Origin: Clostridiales bacterium
GTDB lineage: Bacteria; Bacillota; Clostridia; Oscillospirales; Oscillospiraceae
Direction: 5' to 3'
Assembly: GCA_021202515.1 (NCBI GenBank)
Contig: JAJQCW010000068.1
Coordinates: 26,489-90,488 of the forward strand
DNA: 64,000 nt
Shown here: piece by piece, positions 19,270-27,931 of the stretch
How positions within the stretch are numbered: position 1 is the stretch's first letter
Layout of the letters: each line of letters starts with the position of its first letter
Notes under the pieces: model-generated
Seen by the model: the letters and a program-made list of their open reading frames with translations, nothing else
What the model was told of the DNA's origin: nothing
The model's database searches: none
Program-made: the position numbers and the translations under genes

Positions 19270-21513
19270 TTACTTGATATCCAGCGACATCTGCACCTCG
19301 CCCTTGTCCTCCGGCTTGAGCAGTGCGCCGGTGGCGGGGATGTTCCTGGCCCGGTAGCGGGCCAGGTTGACGATGCCGCTCTCCTCCGCGGGGACAACCC
19401 GGCTGAGCCGATATTTGGGCTTGAGGGTCAGCACCGCCACGCCCTGAGTGGTGCGGGTGGCTTTGGGTGTCAGGGCGGCGGTGTTGAACAGCAGCGCCCG
19501 GTTCTCGGTGGAGAACACCGCAAGCTCTATGTCCTCGGTCAGCCGGAACGCCGCTTTCAGGGGGGATTTGTCGGAGTAAGCGCCGGTCAGCCGCCGCCGG
19601 TTGGTGACGGTGCGGTACTTCTCCAGCTCCACACGGGCGGCCTTGCCGTTCTCGAAGAAGAAGAGCAGGGTGCCGGAGTAGTCCCCCGGCAGACAGGCCC
19701 ACACCACGTTTTCTCCCTCGTCCATACCCAGGCGGGAGGGCAGGTACTCGCCCAGCACACTGGCCTTGCTGTCGGCAAAGTCGTTGAGCCGGGCCTTGTA
19801 GCACTGCTGCCGGTCGGTGAAGAACATGATCTCCTGGCTGCTGGTGGTCTCCCAGTACTGGCTGGGGCCGTCCCCCTCCTTGTACTTCTGCTCCCCGGAC
19901 ATCCGCAGGGACTGGGGGGTGATTTTCTTGAAATACCCCTGCTGGGACAGGAACACATGGACCGGGTTGTCCGGCACATCCTCTGTCTCCTCCGGCACGT
20001 CCTCCTGGTAGTCGTAGACGATTTCCGTCCGCCGGGGCACGGCGTACTTCTTTTTGACCGCTTGCAGCTCGCCGGTGATGATTTTCTTCACCCGCTGGGG
20101 GTTGTCCACCACGTCCTGGAGGTCGTCGATCTCTTGCTGGAGCTGGTCCACCTCGTTGGTGCGGCGTAAAATATACTCCTGGTTGATGTTGCGCAGCTTG
20201 ATTTCCGCCACGAACTCCGCCTGTACCTGGTCAATGCCGAAGCCGATCATCAGATTTGGAATGACCTCCGCCTCGGTGGGAGTCTCCCGGATGATTTTGA
20301 TGGCCTTGTCGATGTCCAGCAAAATTTTCCGCAGGCCCAGCAGCAGGTGGAGCTTCTCCCGCTTTTTCGCCATGTCGTAGCTGGCCCGGCGGCGGACACA
20401 CTCCATCCGCCAGGCGATCCACTCGTCCAAAATCTCCCCCACGCCCATGACGCGGGGGTTGCCGTTGATGAGGATGTTGAAGTTGCAGGGGTAGGCGTCC
20501 TGGAAGGGGGTCAGCTTGCACAGCTTCGCCATCAGCTTTTCCGGGTCCACGCCCCGTTTCAGGTCGATGGCAAGTTTCAGGCCGGAGAGGTCGGTCTCGT
20601 CCCGCATATCGGTGATCTCCCGAATCTTTCCGGCCTTCACCAGGTCGGCCACCTTGTCCATAATGGCCTCGATAGTGGTGGAGTAGGGGACCTCGTAAAT
20701 TTCAATCAGGTTTTCCGCCTTGACGTAGCGCCAGCGGCCCCGGACCTTCAACGACCCCCGCCCGGTGCGGTAGACCTGCTCCAGCGCCTTCTGGTCGTAG
20801 AGCAGTTGGCCGCCGGTAGGGAAATCCGGGGCCTTGAGGGTGGCGAACAGGTCGGATTTGGGATTTTTCATTCGGGCGATGGCGGCGTCGCAGACCTCCC
20901 CCAGGTTAAACCCGCAGATGTTGGAGGCCATGCCCACGGCGATGCCCTGGTTGGCGGAGACCAGCACGTTGGGGAAGGTGGTGGGCAGCAGCGTCGGCTC
21001 TTTCAACTGACCGTCGTAGTTGTCCACAAAGTCCACGGTGTCCTTGTCGATGTCCCGGAAAAACTCCTGACAGATGGGGTCCAGCCGGACCTCGGTGTAC
21101 CGGGAGGCGGCGTAGGCCATGTCACGGGAGAATACCTTGCCGAAGTTGCCCTTGGAGTCCACCGGCGGGTGGAGCAGCGCCCCGTAGCCCCGGGAAAGGC
21201 GCACCATGGTCTCGTAAATGGCGGCGTCGCCGTGGGGGTTGAGCTTCATGGTGGAACCCACCACGTTGGCGGACTTGGTGCGGTTGCCCCCCAGCAGGTG
21301 CATCTGGTACATGGTGTACAGCAGCTTCCGGTGGCTGGGCTTGAAACCGTCGATCTCAGGAATGGCCCGGCTGATGATGACGCTCATGGCGTAGGGCATA
21401 TAGTTGATTTCCAGCGTCTCAGTGATGGGCTGCTCCAGCACCTCGGCGTGGAGGCCCTTGACGTTTTCGTTGTTGGTTGGTTTGGGTGCGGTGTCTTTTT
21501 TGCGTCTTGCCAT
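19270..21513 (-). CDS. DNA topoisomerase (gyrase/topo IV) subunit A
   Basis: 'YMPYAMSVIISRAIPEIDGFKPSHRKLLYTMYQM...GNFGKVFSRDMAYAASRYTEVRL'. Confidence 0.93.
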   Translation of the reverse strand: MARRKKDTAPKPTNNENVKGLHAEVLEQPITETLEINYMPYAMSVIISRAIPEIDGFKPSHRKLLYTMYQMHLLGGNRTKSANVVGSTMKLNPHGDAAIYETMVRLSRGYGALLHPPVDSKGNFGKVFSRDMAYAASRYTEVRLDPICQEFFRDIDKDTVDFVDNYDGQLKEPTLLPTTFPNVLVSANQGIAVGMASNICGFNLGEVCDAAIARMKNPKSDLFATLKAPDFPTGGQLLYDQKALEQVYRTGRGSLKVRGRWRYVKAENLIEIYEVPYSTTIEAIMDKVADLVKAGKIREITDMRDETDLSGLKLAIDLKRGVDPEKLMAKLCKLTPFQDAYPCNFNILINGNPRVMGVGEILDEWIAWRMECVRRRASYDMAKKREKLHLLLGLRKILLDIDKAIKIIRETPTEAEVIPNLMIGFGIDQVQAEFVAEIKLRNINQEYILRRTNEVDQLQQEIDDLQDVVDNPQRVKKIITGELQAVKKKYAVPRRTEIVYDYQEDVPEETEDVPDNPVHVFLSQQGYFKKITPQSLRMSGEQKYKEGDGPSQYWETTSSQEIMFFTDRQQCYKARLNDFADSKASVLGEYLPSRLGMDEGENVVWACLPGDYSGTLLFFFENGKAARVELEKYRTVTNRRRLTGAYSDKSPLKAAFRLTEDIELAVFSTENRALLFNTAALTPKATRTTQGVAVLTLKPKYRLSRVVPAEESGIVNLARYRARNIPATGALLKPEDKGEVQMSLDIK

Positions 21514-21542
21514 AACTTACCTCAGCTTAAGTTCTTCTAATT

Positions 21543-21751
21543 GGTTGTCCCCTTAAATCAGCCGTGTTTTAGTGGCTAGTGGCTAGCAAAAGGGCGTTTC
21601 TACTGAATTCCATATCTGTCCGACAAAACTGACATCAAACAACAAGCACTATCCCCCCTCGCCGCCCCTGAAAGGGGAGGGGGACCATGCGAAGCATGGT
21701 GGAGGGGTTTCTCGTTGGTGTCATTGATATGGCTGATTTTAAAGAATAACC
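21543..21751. mobile_element. Family A MITE-like element, full length (~209 bp)
   Basis: Left GGTTGTCCCCTTAAATCAGCC, right GGCTGATTTTAAAGAATAACC; core CCCCTGAAAGGGG + ACCATGCGAAGCATGGT. Confidence 0.8.
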
Positions 21752-21872
21752 AGATTCTTCTCTTCTTCAAATTCATCCTAGTATATCACGCTCAGGCCGC
21801 CCCCGCAAGACAAAAACACAGCGCGGAGATTCCCAAAACCTCCGCGCTGTGAAAGCAGCGTAAAAACGAATT

Positions 21873-22226
21873 TTACAGGCTGGCCTTGGCGACCTGCACC
21901 AACTGAGTGAAGGCGGCCTTGTCGTTGACAGCCATCTCAGAGAGCATCTTGCGGTCGATGGTGACGTTGGCCAGCTTCAGGCCGTGCATAAAGGTGGAAT
22001 AGTTGATGCCGTTCTGCTTGCAGGCGGCGCTGATGCGGGTGATCCACAGGCGGCGGAAGTCGCGCTTCTTCAGGCGGCGGCCGGTGTAGGCGTAGGTCAG
22101 GGACTTCATGACGGCCTGGTTGGCCATCTTGTAGTGCTTGCTCTTGGCGCCCCAGTAGCCCTTGGCCATCTTGAGGATCTTATTTCTTCTCTTGCGCGTC
22201 ATCATTGCGCGTTTGACTCTTGCCAT
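21873..22226 (-). CDS. rplT: 50S ribosomal protein L20
   Basis: '[33 protein letters not shown]'. Confidence 0.98.
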   Translation of the reverse strand: MARVKRAMMTRKRRNKILKMAKGYWGAKSKHYKMANQAVMKSLTYAYTGRRLKKRDFRRLWITRISAACKQNGINYSTFMHGLKLANVTIDRKMLSEMAVNDKAAFTQLVQVAKASL

Positions 22227-22246
22227 TTCAGTTGCCTCCTATCGAC

Positions 22247-22444
22247 TTATTTGTAAGGGATCATCTTGCGGATGGTATCGCTGTTGGTCACGTCCGCATA
22301 GGCGCCCTTGCGGAGGCCTCTCTTACGCTTGGTGGTTTTCTTGGTCAGGATGTGGCTGGCGTAGGCGTGGGAACGCTTGACCTTGCCGTTTTTGGTGAGA
22401 TTGAATCTCTTTTTCGCACCGCTGTGCGTTTTCATCTTAGGCAT
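22247..22444 (-). CDS. rpmI: 50S ribosomal protein L35
   Basis: '[37 protein letters not shown]'. Confidence 0.98.
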   Translation of the reverse strand: MPKMKTHSGAKKRFNLTKNGKVKRSHAYASHILTKKTTKRKRGLRKGAYADVTNSDTIRKMIPYK

Positions 22445-22477
22445 GGTGAAAGACTCCTTTCGTTGGTGGCAACAGCA

Positions 22478-23044
22478 TTATTTTTTCTCAGGCGGGCGGC
22501 GGTTGTCGCGCCGGGCCGCGCCCTTGGAGGCGGCGTCCTTGGACGCCTTGGGGGAGAGCAGCATGGTCATATGGCGGCCATCCAGGACGGGCTTGCGGTC
22601 CATCACGGCGATCTCCTCGCTCTCCGCGGCAAAGCGGCGCAGCAGCTTCTCGCCGATGTCGGTATGGGCCATTTCGCGGCCCCGGAAGCGGACAGTGACC
22701 TTGACGCGGTTGCCTTCGCCCAGGAACTTGTGGGCGTTGCGGAGCTTGGTGTTGAAGTCGCCCACATCGATGCTGGGGGACATCCGGATCTCCTTGATTT
22801 CAACCACATGCTGGTTCTTTTTCGCTTCTTTTTCCCGCTTGGACTGCTCGAAGCGGAACTTGCCGTAGTCCATGATCTTGCACACGGGAGGGACGGCCTT
22901 GGGAGAGATCTTGACCAGGTCCAGACCGGCCTTCTGCGCCTCCTGCAACGCTGCGCGGGAGGACATGATACCCATCTGCTGACCGGTAGAGGAAATCAGG
23001 CGAACCTCTTTGTCGCGGATCTCCTCGTTGATCTGATGAGACAT
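22478..23044 (-). CDS. infC: Translation initiation factor IF-3
   Basis: 'INEEIRDKEVRLISSTGQQMGIMSSRAALQEAQKAGLDLVKISPKAVPPVCKIMDYGKFRFEQSKREKEAKKNQ'. Confidence 0.98.
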   Translation of the reverse strand: MSHQINEEIRDKEVRLISSTGQQMGIMSSRAALQEAQKAGLDLVKISPKAVPPVCKIMDYGKFRFEQSKREKEAKKNQHVVEIKEIRMSPSIDVGDFNTKLRNAHKFLGEGNRVKVTVRFRGREMAHTDIGEKLLRRFAAESEEIAVMDRKPVLDGRHMTMLLSPKASKDAASKGAARRDNRRPPEKK

Positions 23045-23069
23045 ACTGCTAATACGAAAACACCTCCAG

Positions 23070-23200
23070 AATAAAATCAAAACGGATACCGAAACGGTAT
23101 CCGCACAAACCACACCCACCCGAAACGCGCCGGGTGAGAAGGACTAGCGCTATTGACCACTGCGCCCAGGCGCAGAAGGTGAGGAACCGTTCCTGCTTTG
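23070..23200 (-). promoter_or_regulatory. Structured leader with terminator-like hairpin upstream of infC-rpmI-rplT
   Basis: GGATACC-GAAAC-GGTATCC hairpin (23084-23102) followed on the minus strand by GTTTTGATTTTATT; matches known attenuation leaders of this operon in Firmicutes. Confidence 0.55.
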
Positions 23201-23394
23201 TTTTGCGTAGCTATTATACCAGCGGAAATTTCGCCTGTCAAGGGGAATGTTCGGATTTTTTGCCGCGCCCCCGAATCATATAGCAGGCCCCGCCAAACCG
23301 ACGGCCAGGGGGCGCAAAAGGGGAGCGCGCCGCATGGCGACGCGCGCTCCCCGCTGTCTGGATTTCTGGGTTTGTTGCGCCGTGCAAAGGGACC

Positions 23395-24447
23395 TCATTC
23401 ATCGCCCTTGCTGGAAAGCAACTGCAACAGCTCGCTCAGCGAACCTCCGCTTTCCTTTTCCAGTCTGTCAAAGTCGATCCCACTTGGTATCTTGCTGTCA
23501 AACTCCAGCACTGAGACCTGTCTCTTGATCGACGTTTTCAAGTCCTCCCGTCCTCTGTCCATGTACTGATAGGCGGCATAATAGGCGGAATAAATCTCGC
23601 TCATCCGATTTGCAGTATTGATCGCGTTTTGATCTCTTGCAAGCCTCTCCAACGACATGGCTAAAATGTAATAGGTATACCCCAACTTGATGGAGGCCTG
23701 GTCCTCTTTCACATCGACTGCAATTCTGGCATAGTTGGCCGCATCCTGATAGCAGCCCTCTTCAAATTTGTAGTCGGCGTAATTCAGTGCGCATTGCGCA
23801 CATTTTCCCGGCAGCGCTTGGACGCCTTCTGCCAGCGCAACAAGCGCACGGTCTTCCTCCCCCTTGGAGATGTAAAACTCGAACTCCATCATATACGCTT
23901 TTTCCCGGTCGGATTTGTCCTTCAGGTAGCGAAAGTTGTCCTTATAGCCCACAAAAATCGATTCGATCTCTTTCTCCTGTTCGGCAAGCTCTTCCTCTGT
24001 TTCAGCGTAGGGCAATGCCTCCATCAAATAATCGAAAGCGAATTGATAGGCCCGCCAGGTCCAGAAGCGCTTCGGAATATGGACCAGTTGGTCATACCAC
24101 TTGCGAAGCTCTGTCAGCGGTCTGCACCGAGTTCCATATGCCAACAAATCTCCCAGCAGATCCGTATTTCTCGGATAGCGCTTGATCCCCGCATTTTCGA
24201 GCAGTCCATAGGCCAAATCGTAAAAGCCATCACGGGTGAGTCGGACACCCGCATTGTGAAACTCGTTCGCACTACCGGCAATATGATTTTTTACCTGTTG
24301 TGTATTCAGATAATCGATGACAACAGCCAACTGCTGGTAGTCCTTTTGGGCATAGTAGCGGCGAATCATGTTTACCGCTTCATCAATACTTGGAATGTAC
24401 AGATGCTTATCAAGCACGTTCTGATCGCTTGTTTTTTTATCCGGCAT
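23395..24447 (-). CDS. Alpha-helical/TPR-like protein paired with TIR-like gene (unknown function)
   Basis: 350 aa, repeated helix-pair pattern ('ALVALAEGVQALPGKCAQCALNYADYKFEEGCYQDAANYARIAVDVKEDQASIKLGYTYYILAMSLERLA'); AGAGGAGGA RBS; lower GC than neighbours. Confidence 0.7.
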   Translation of the reverse strand: MPDKKTSDQNVLDKHLYIPSIDEAVNMIRRYYAQKDYQQLAVVIDYLNTQQVKNHIAGSANEFHNAGVRLTRDGFYDLAYGLLENAGIKRYPRNTDLLGDLLAYGTRCRPLTELRKWYDQLVHIPKRFWTWRAYQFAFDYLMEALPYAETEEELAEQEKEIESIFVGYKDNFRYLKDKSDREKAYMMEFEFYISKGEEDRALVALAEGVQALPGKCAQCALNYADYKFEEGCYQDAANYARIAVDVKEDQASIKLGYTYYILAMSLERLARDQNAINTANRMSEIYSAYYAAYQYMDRGREDLKTSIKRQVSVLEFDSKIPSGIDFDRLEKESGGSLSELLQLLSSKGDE

Positions 24448-24484
24448 TTGAATTCCTCCTCTAAGTTAAGTGGTGATATGTCTA

Positions 24485-25153
24485 TTAGTATTTTGTTAGG
24501 CTCCGTCCAGATTCAGTCCGATCCCCCACATAGTCCCCCACTTTGAGTGCTGCATTTGATGAAGAACTGTTCGTCGGGGTGGGTGTTCTTGCGTTGTCGC
24601 TCGGTATTGGTGGAGACAACTTCTTTTCTATCTCAAAAATATCATAAAAAATCCCTTGAGCAACTTTGAATAATGCATCTTCCGCCTGAGCTGAATTTGC
24701 ATTTTTTTCGTAGCTTTGGTAGTATTGGGACGTGATTCCTTTTAAATCTGACAGTGTATGGAACTTCGGCAAATCATCATTCGCTTTTTCAGGAGGAATA
24801 AGCAAAAATGTCCGGGCATGTCCCAATTTTCCAAGGAACAACCCATATTCAAATAGGACATTATCTCTGGCAACCGAATACTCTTCGCTTCTCATCGTAA
24901 TGATTTCGTCCGGCGTCAGCACACAAGCCGCATATCCCATTTTATTGGTATCACCTTTCGCATATAACTCGTCTGCGATGCGTTCCAAGTTAGCAAGGGT
25001 GCTCTCACCATTTCGGAACACACCCCGGTCTTTCCATCGCACACAGGCAATATTAAGATTGTGTTCTGCAAAATGCCCCGACAGAAGGCGCTGCAAAGCG
25101 GTTGCATATTCCAGCCCTTCAGAAGAAGAAGCGATAAATAATTTTTTTGACAT
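24485..25153 (-). CDS. TIR-like nucleotide-binding domain protein (PF10137-like)
   Basis: 'KKLFIASSSEGLEYATALQRLLS...VRWKDRGVFRNGESTLANLERIADE...AACVLTPDEIITMRSEEYSVARDNVLFEYGLFLGKLGHARTFLLIP' is the typical pattern of the predicted TIR-like nucleotide-binding family. Confidence 0.85.
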   Translation of the reverse strand: MSKKLFIASSSEGLEYATALQRLLSGHFAEHNLNIACVRWKDRGVFRNGESTLANLERIADELYAKGDTNKMGYAACVLTPDEIITMRSEEYSVARDNVLFEYGLFLGKLGHARTFLLIPPEKANDDLPKFHTLSDLKGITSQYYQSYEKNANSAQAEDALFKVAQGIFYDIFEIEKKLSPPIPSDNARTPTPTNSSSSNAALKVGDYVGDRTESGRSLTKY

Positions 25154-25194
25154 AGGCTCCCACCTTCACTTCGTCATCATCTCTTACATAAAAT

Positions 25195-25223
25195 AGTATA
25201 AATGATTCCCCACAGAAAGTAAA
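25195..25223 (-). promoter_or_regulatory. Candidate promoter of TIR/TPR module
   Basis: Minus strand TTTACT, 17 nt, TATACT; ~40 nt upstream of the TIR-like start codon. Confidence 0.5.
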
Positions 25224-25320
25224 GGCTTTTTTACAAAATCCTTTCATTTTCGCCATTCCATCCCACAAGAGAGAACCGCAGACACATCTCGCTTCCCTTA
25301 TCCCCTCCTTTTCCTACAGC

Positions 25321-25353
25321 AAAAAAGCGGCAGGCTTTCGCAAGCCTGCCTCT
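25321..25353 (-). terminator. Intrinsic terminator downstream of ABC permease
   Basis: Minus strand GGCAGGCTTGCGAAAGCCTGCCGCTTTTTT. Confidence 0.8.
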
Positions 25354-25364
25354 GAGAGGTTCCT

Positions 25365-26147
25365 TTATACCGATTTCACATACCGCCGCTCATACTTATA
25401 AATCAGCCGAACACCGATAATCGCCAGCAGCAGTCCCACCACCGCCCAGGCCAGATACCAGTTCAGCAGGGGGGCCTTGCCGTAGAGCATGGAGTTGCGC
25501 AGTTGGGTGATGATATAACAGGTGGGGTTCACCCGGATCATGACGTATTGGGCCAGCCCTTCCAACTGCTTCTCCGGGTTGTAGAAGATGCCGGACAGGT
25601 AGAACATCAGCCGCAGCAGCACCCGGATGATGTTGGACAGGTCCTCGATATACACACCGCCGTGGAGCAGGATACAGCTCAGCCCGAAGGTCAGCAGGAA
25701 CAGCAGCAGCAGATAGGGCACCACCCACAGCACCTTGAGGCTCCAAGGCACCCGATAGAGCAGCATGGTGATAAAGACCAGGCCGAAACCGATGAGCATT
25801 TTGAAGCCCTGCACCATCATGTTGGACAGAATCAAAACGAACTTGGGCAGATAGACCTTGGACAGCACCGGCTGGTATCGCTTTACCAGCTTGACGCTCT
25901 GGTTGACACAGCGATCAAAGAACTGCCAGGTGGTGTAGCCGATGAAGATGAAGGCGCACAGGTAGTCCTGGCTCTTGCCAAAGACGATGGTATAGACAAA
26001 GGTATAGACCAGCATGAACAGCAGCGGGTCCAGAATCCACCACAGCCAGTTCAGGAAGGAACCGGCCACCTCATCCTTTAGCTGCGCTCTGGCGGAATAG
26101 AGGATGTAGCGCCAGTATTTGTGTACGTCTTTTAGAAACCGGATCAT
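25365..26147 (-). CDS. ABC-2 type (teichoic acid/polysaccharide) transporter permease
   Basis: 'LKDEVAGSFLNWLWWILDPLLFMLVYTFVYTIVFG...' TagG/RfbA-type topology. Confidence 0.87.
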   Translation of the reverse strand: MIRFLKDVHKYWRYILYSARAQLKDEVAGSFLNWLWWILDPLLFMLVYTFVYTIVFGKSQDYLCAFIFIGYTTWQFFDRCVNQSVKLVKRYQPVLSKVYLPKFVLILSNMMVQGFKMLIGFGLVFITMLLYRVPWSLKVLWVVPYLLLLFLLTFGLSCILLHGGVYIEDLSNIIRVLLRLMFYLSGIFYNPEKQLEGLAQYVMIRVNPTCYIITQLRNSMLYGKAPLLNWYLAWAVVGLLLAIIGVRLIYKYERRYVKSV

Positions 26148-26242
26148 AGCTTCGCTCCCTTACCGGCGGTTCCGCCGCAGCACTTCTTGCACAAAAACAG
26201 CATTTGATTGTCCATTTTGCTATCGGTAAGCAGGTGGTTCCT

Positions 26243-26268
26243 GCGGGCGGCCAAGGGCCGCCCCTACA
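26243..26268. repeat. Half copy of Family B repeat, abutting a Family A terminal repeat (26299-26317)
   Basis: GCGGGCGGCCAAGGGCCGCCCCTACAGG; followed by CTGATTCAAAAGAATAACC. Confidence 0.7.
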
Positions 26269-26354
26269 GGCTGTGGGAATCATTCTGCGCGAATTTGTTC
26301 GTACTGATTCAAAAGAATAACCAATAAACAGTATACCACAGGACGGCCCCAGCG

Positions 26355-27671
26355 TCAAACGTGCGCGGCCTCCCGCTGCTGGCTGGCCCGAACGTTGGGC
26401 TTTTCGCCCAGGATGATCTCCAGCGCCCGCTGGCTGGCGTGACCGTCGTCAAAGGGGCTGAACTTCTGGCAGAAGGTCTCGTACTGCTCCGCCCACTGGC
26501 TGCTGTCGGCCAGTTGCGCGGGGATGGCCCGGATCAGCTCGTCCTCCGCCTCCACAATGGGGCCGGGCAGCTCGTCCAGGCCGATGTAGAAGCCCCGGAT
26601 GTCGTCCCGGTAAGCGGCCAGGTCGTACATATAGAACAACATGGGCTTGCGGAGGTTGGCGTAGTCGAAGAACACCGAGGAGTAGTCGGTGATAAGCAGG
26701 TCGGCGGCCAGGTACAGGTGGTTGATGTCGGGGTAGCTGGAGACGTTGTAGACAAAGCCCTCGTAGGCGGCGAAATCGAACTGACTGGCCACCAGGTAAT
26801 GGGCGCGGAACAGCACCACGATATTCTCCCCCAGCTCCTGGCGCAGCCGCTGGAAGTCCAACCCCAGCTTGTAGCTGTAGCCGTTGGCGTCGTCATGCTG
26901 GTTGTCCCGCCAGGTGGGGGCGTAGAGGACGATCTTCCTGCTGCCGATCTCCGACCGGGTGATGTGGAGCCGGGCCTTGATGTCGTCCACGTCGGCTTGG
27001 GTGTGGTTCAGCAAAAAGTCGTTCCGGGGGTAACCCTGCTCCAGAATGGTATTTTCTTTACCGGTGGCGGTCAGGTTCCAGGCGGAGGCGAACTTTTCCG
27101 AACAGTAAGGGGAGGGAGAGATGAGGTATTTGAACTTGGCGGAGTCCAGGTCGTACTTCCGCTGAATCTCCTTGGAGGTGTTCATCACGTTGCCCCCGGC
27201 GGTAATGTCGTAGCCCAGCCGTTTCAGGGGTGTGCCGTGCCAGCACTCCACATAGGTCTGGTCCTCCTTGGGCCAGACGTGGTCGCTGACCCGGTAGTTG
27301 AAGATCCAGTACCCGGCGGAGGCCATGGCCCGCTCGTACTCCTTGGAGGCCCAGCGGACGATGTTGGTGTTGCGGTTTTCCTCCAGCCAGCGGAAGTTGT
27401 CCGGTTCCCGGAAGATCCAGACAAAGCGATAGTCCGCGTACTTTTCCTCCGTGAGCATATACTCATAAATGGCCTTGGGGCTGTCGGAATAGCCCTTGCC
27501 GGAGAAGGTGCAGAACACCACCAGTTTTTTGTCCACCGTCAGCCCGCGGGTGTGAATCCAGTAGTGGAACCGGCGATAGGCGAACAGACAGCGGCGGTAC
27601 ACCCGCCGCAGAGGAGGGCAAGCTTTGGCCACATTGTAGGCGGTGGTTTTGATGGCTTTTTTTATGTTCAT
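26355..27671 (-). CDS. CDP-glycerol glycerophosphotransferase family protein
   Basis: 'YVECWHGTPLKRLGYDI...LYAPTWRDNQ...DLLITDYSSVFFDYANLRKPMLFYMYDL'. Confidence 0.92.
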   Translation of the reverse strand: MNIKKAIKTTAYNVAKACPPLRRVYRRCLFAYRRFHYWIHTRGLTVDKKLVVFCTFSGKGYSDSPKAIYEYMLTEEKYADYRFVWIFREPDNFRWLEENRNTNIVRWASKEYERAMASAGYWIFNYRVSDHVWPKEDQTYVECWHGTPLKRLGYDITAGGNVMNTSKEIQRKYDLDSAKFKYLISPSPYCSEKFASAWNLTATGKENTILEQGYPRNDFLLNHTQADVDDIKARLHITRSEIGSRKIVLYAPTWRDNQHDDANGYSYKLGLDFQRLRQELGENIVVLFRAHYLVASQFDFAAYEGFVYNVSSYPDINHLYLAADLLITDYSSVFFDYANLRKPMLFYMYDLAAYRDDIRGFYIGLDELPGPIVEAEDELIRAIPAQLADSSQWAEQYETFCQKFSPFDDGHASQRALEIILGEKPNVRASQQREAAHV

Positions 27672-27697
27672 AGTGTCTCACCCGATATGTTTTATGT

Positions 27698-27905
27698 GGT
27701 TATCTCTTTAAATCAGCCGCGTTATTTCAGTGGCTAGTGATTAGTGGCTAGAAAGAGAGCATTTTCTACTCAATATCCAATATCTGTCGGACAAAACTGA
27801 CATCAGACGACAAAGCGCTATCCCCTCTTGCCTCCCCTGAAAGGGGAGGTGGCGCGGCGCAAGCCGCGACGGAGGGGTTTCAACGCAATGCTAAGCAGAG
27901 GAAAT
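27698..27905. mobile_element. Family A MITE-like element
   Basis: Left GGTTATCTCTTTAAATCAGCC; core CCTCCCCTGAAAGGGGAGGTGGCGCGGCGCAAGCCGCGACGGAGGGG; degenerate right end. Confidence 0.75.
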
Positions 27906-27931
27906 CGTGGAAATGCTTGATATACAATAAC

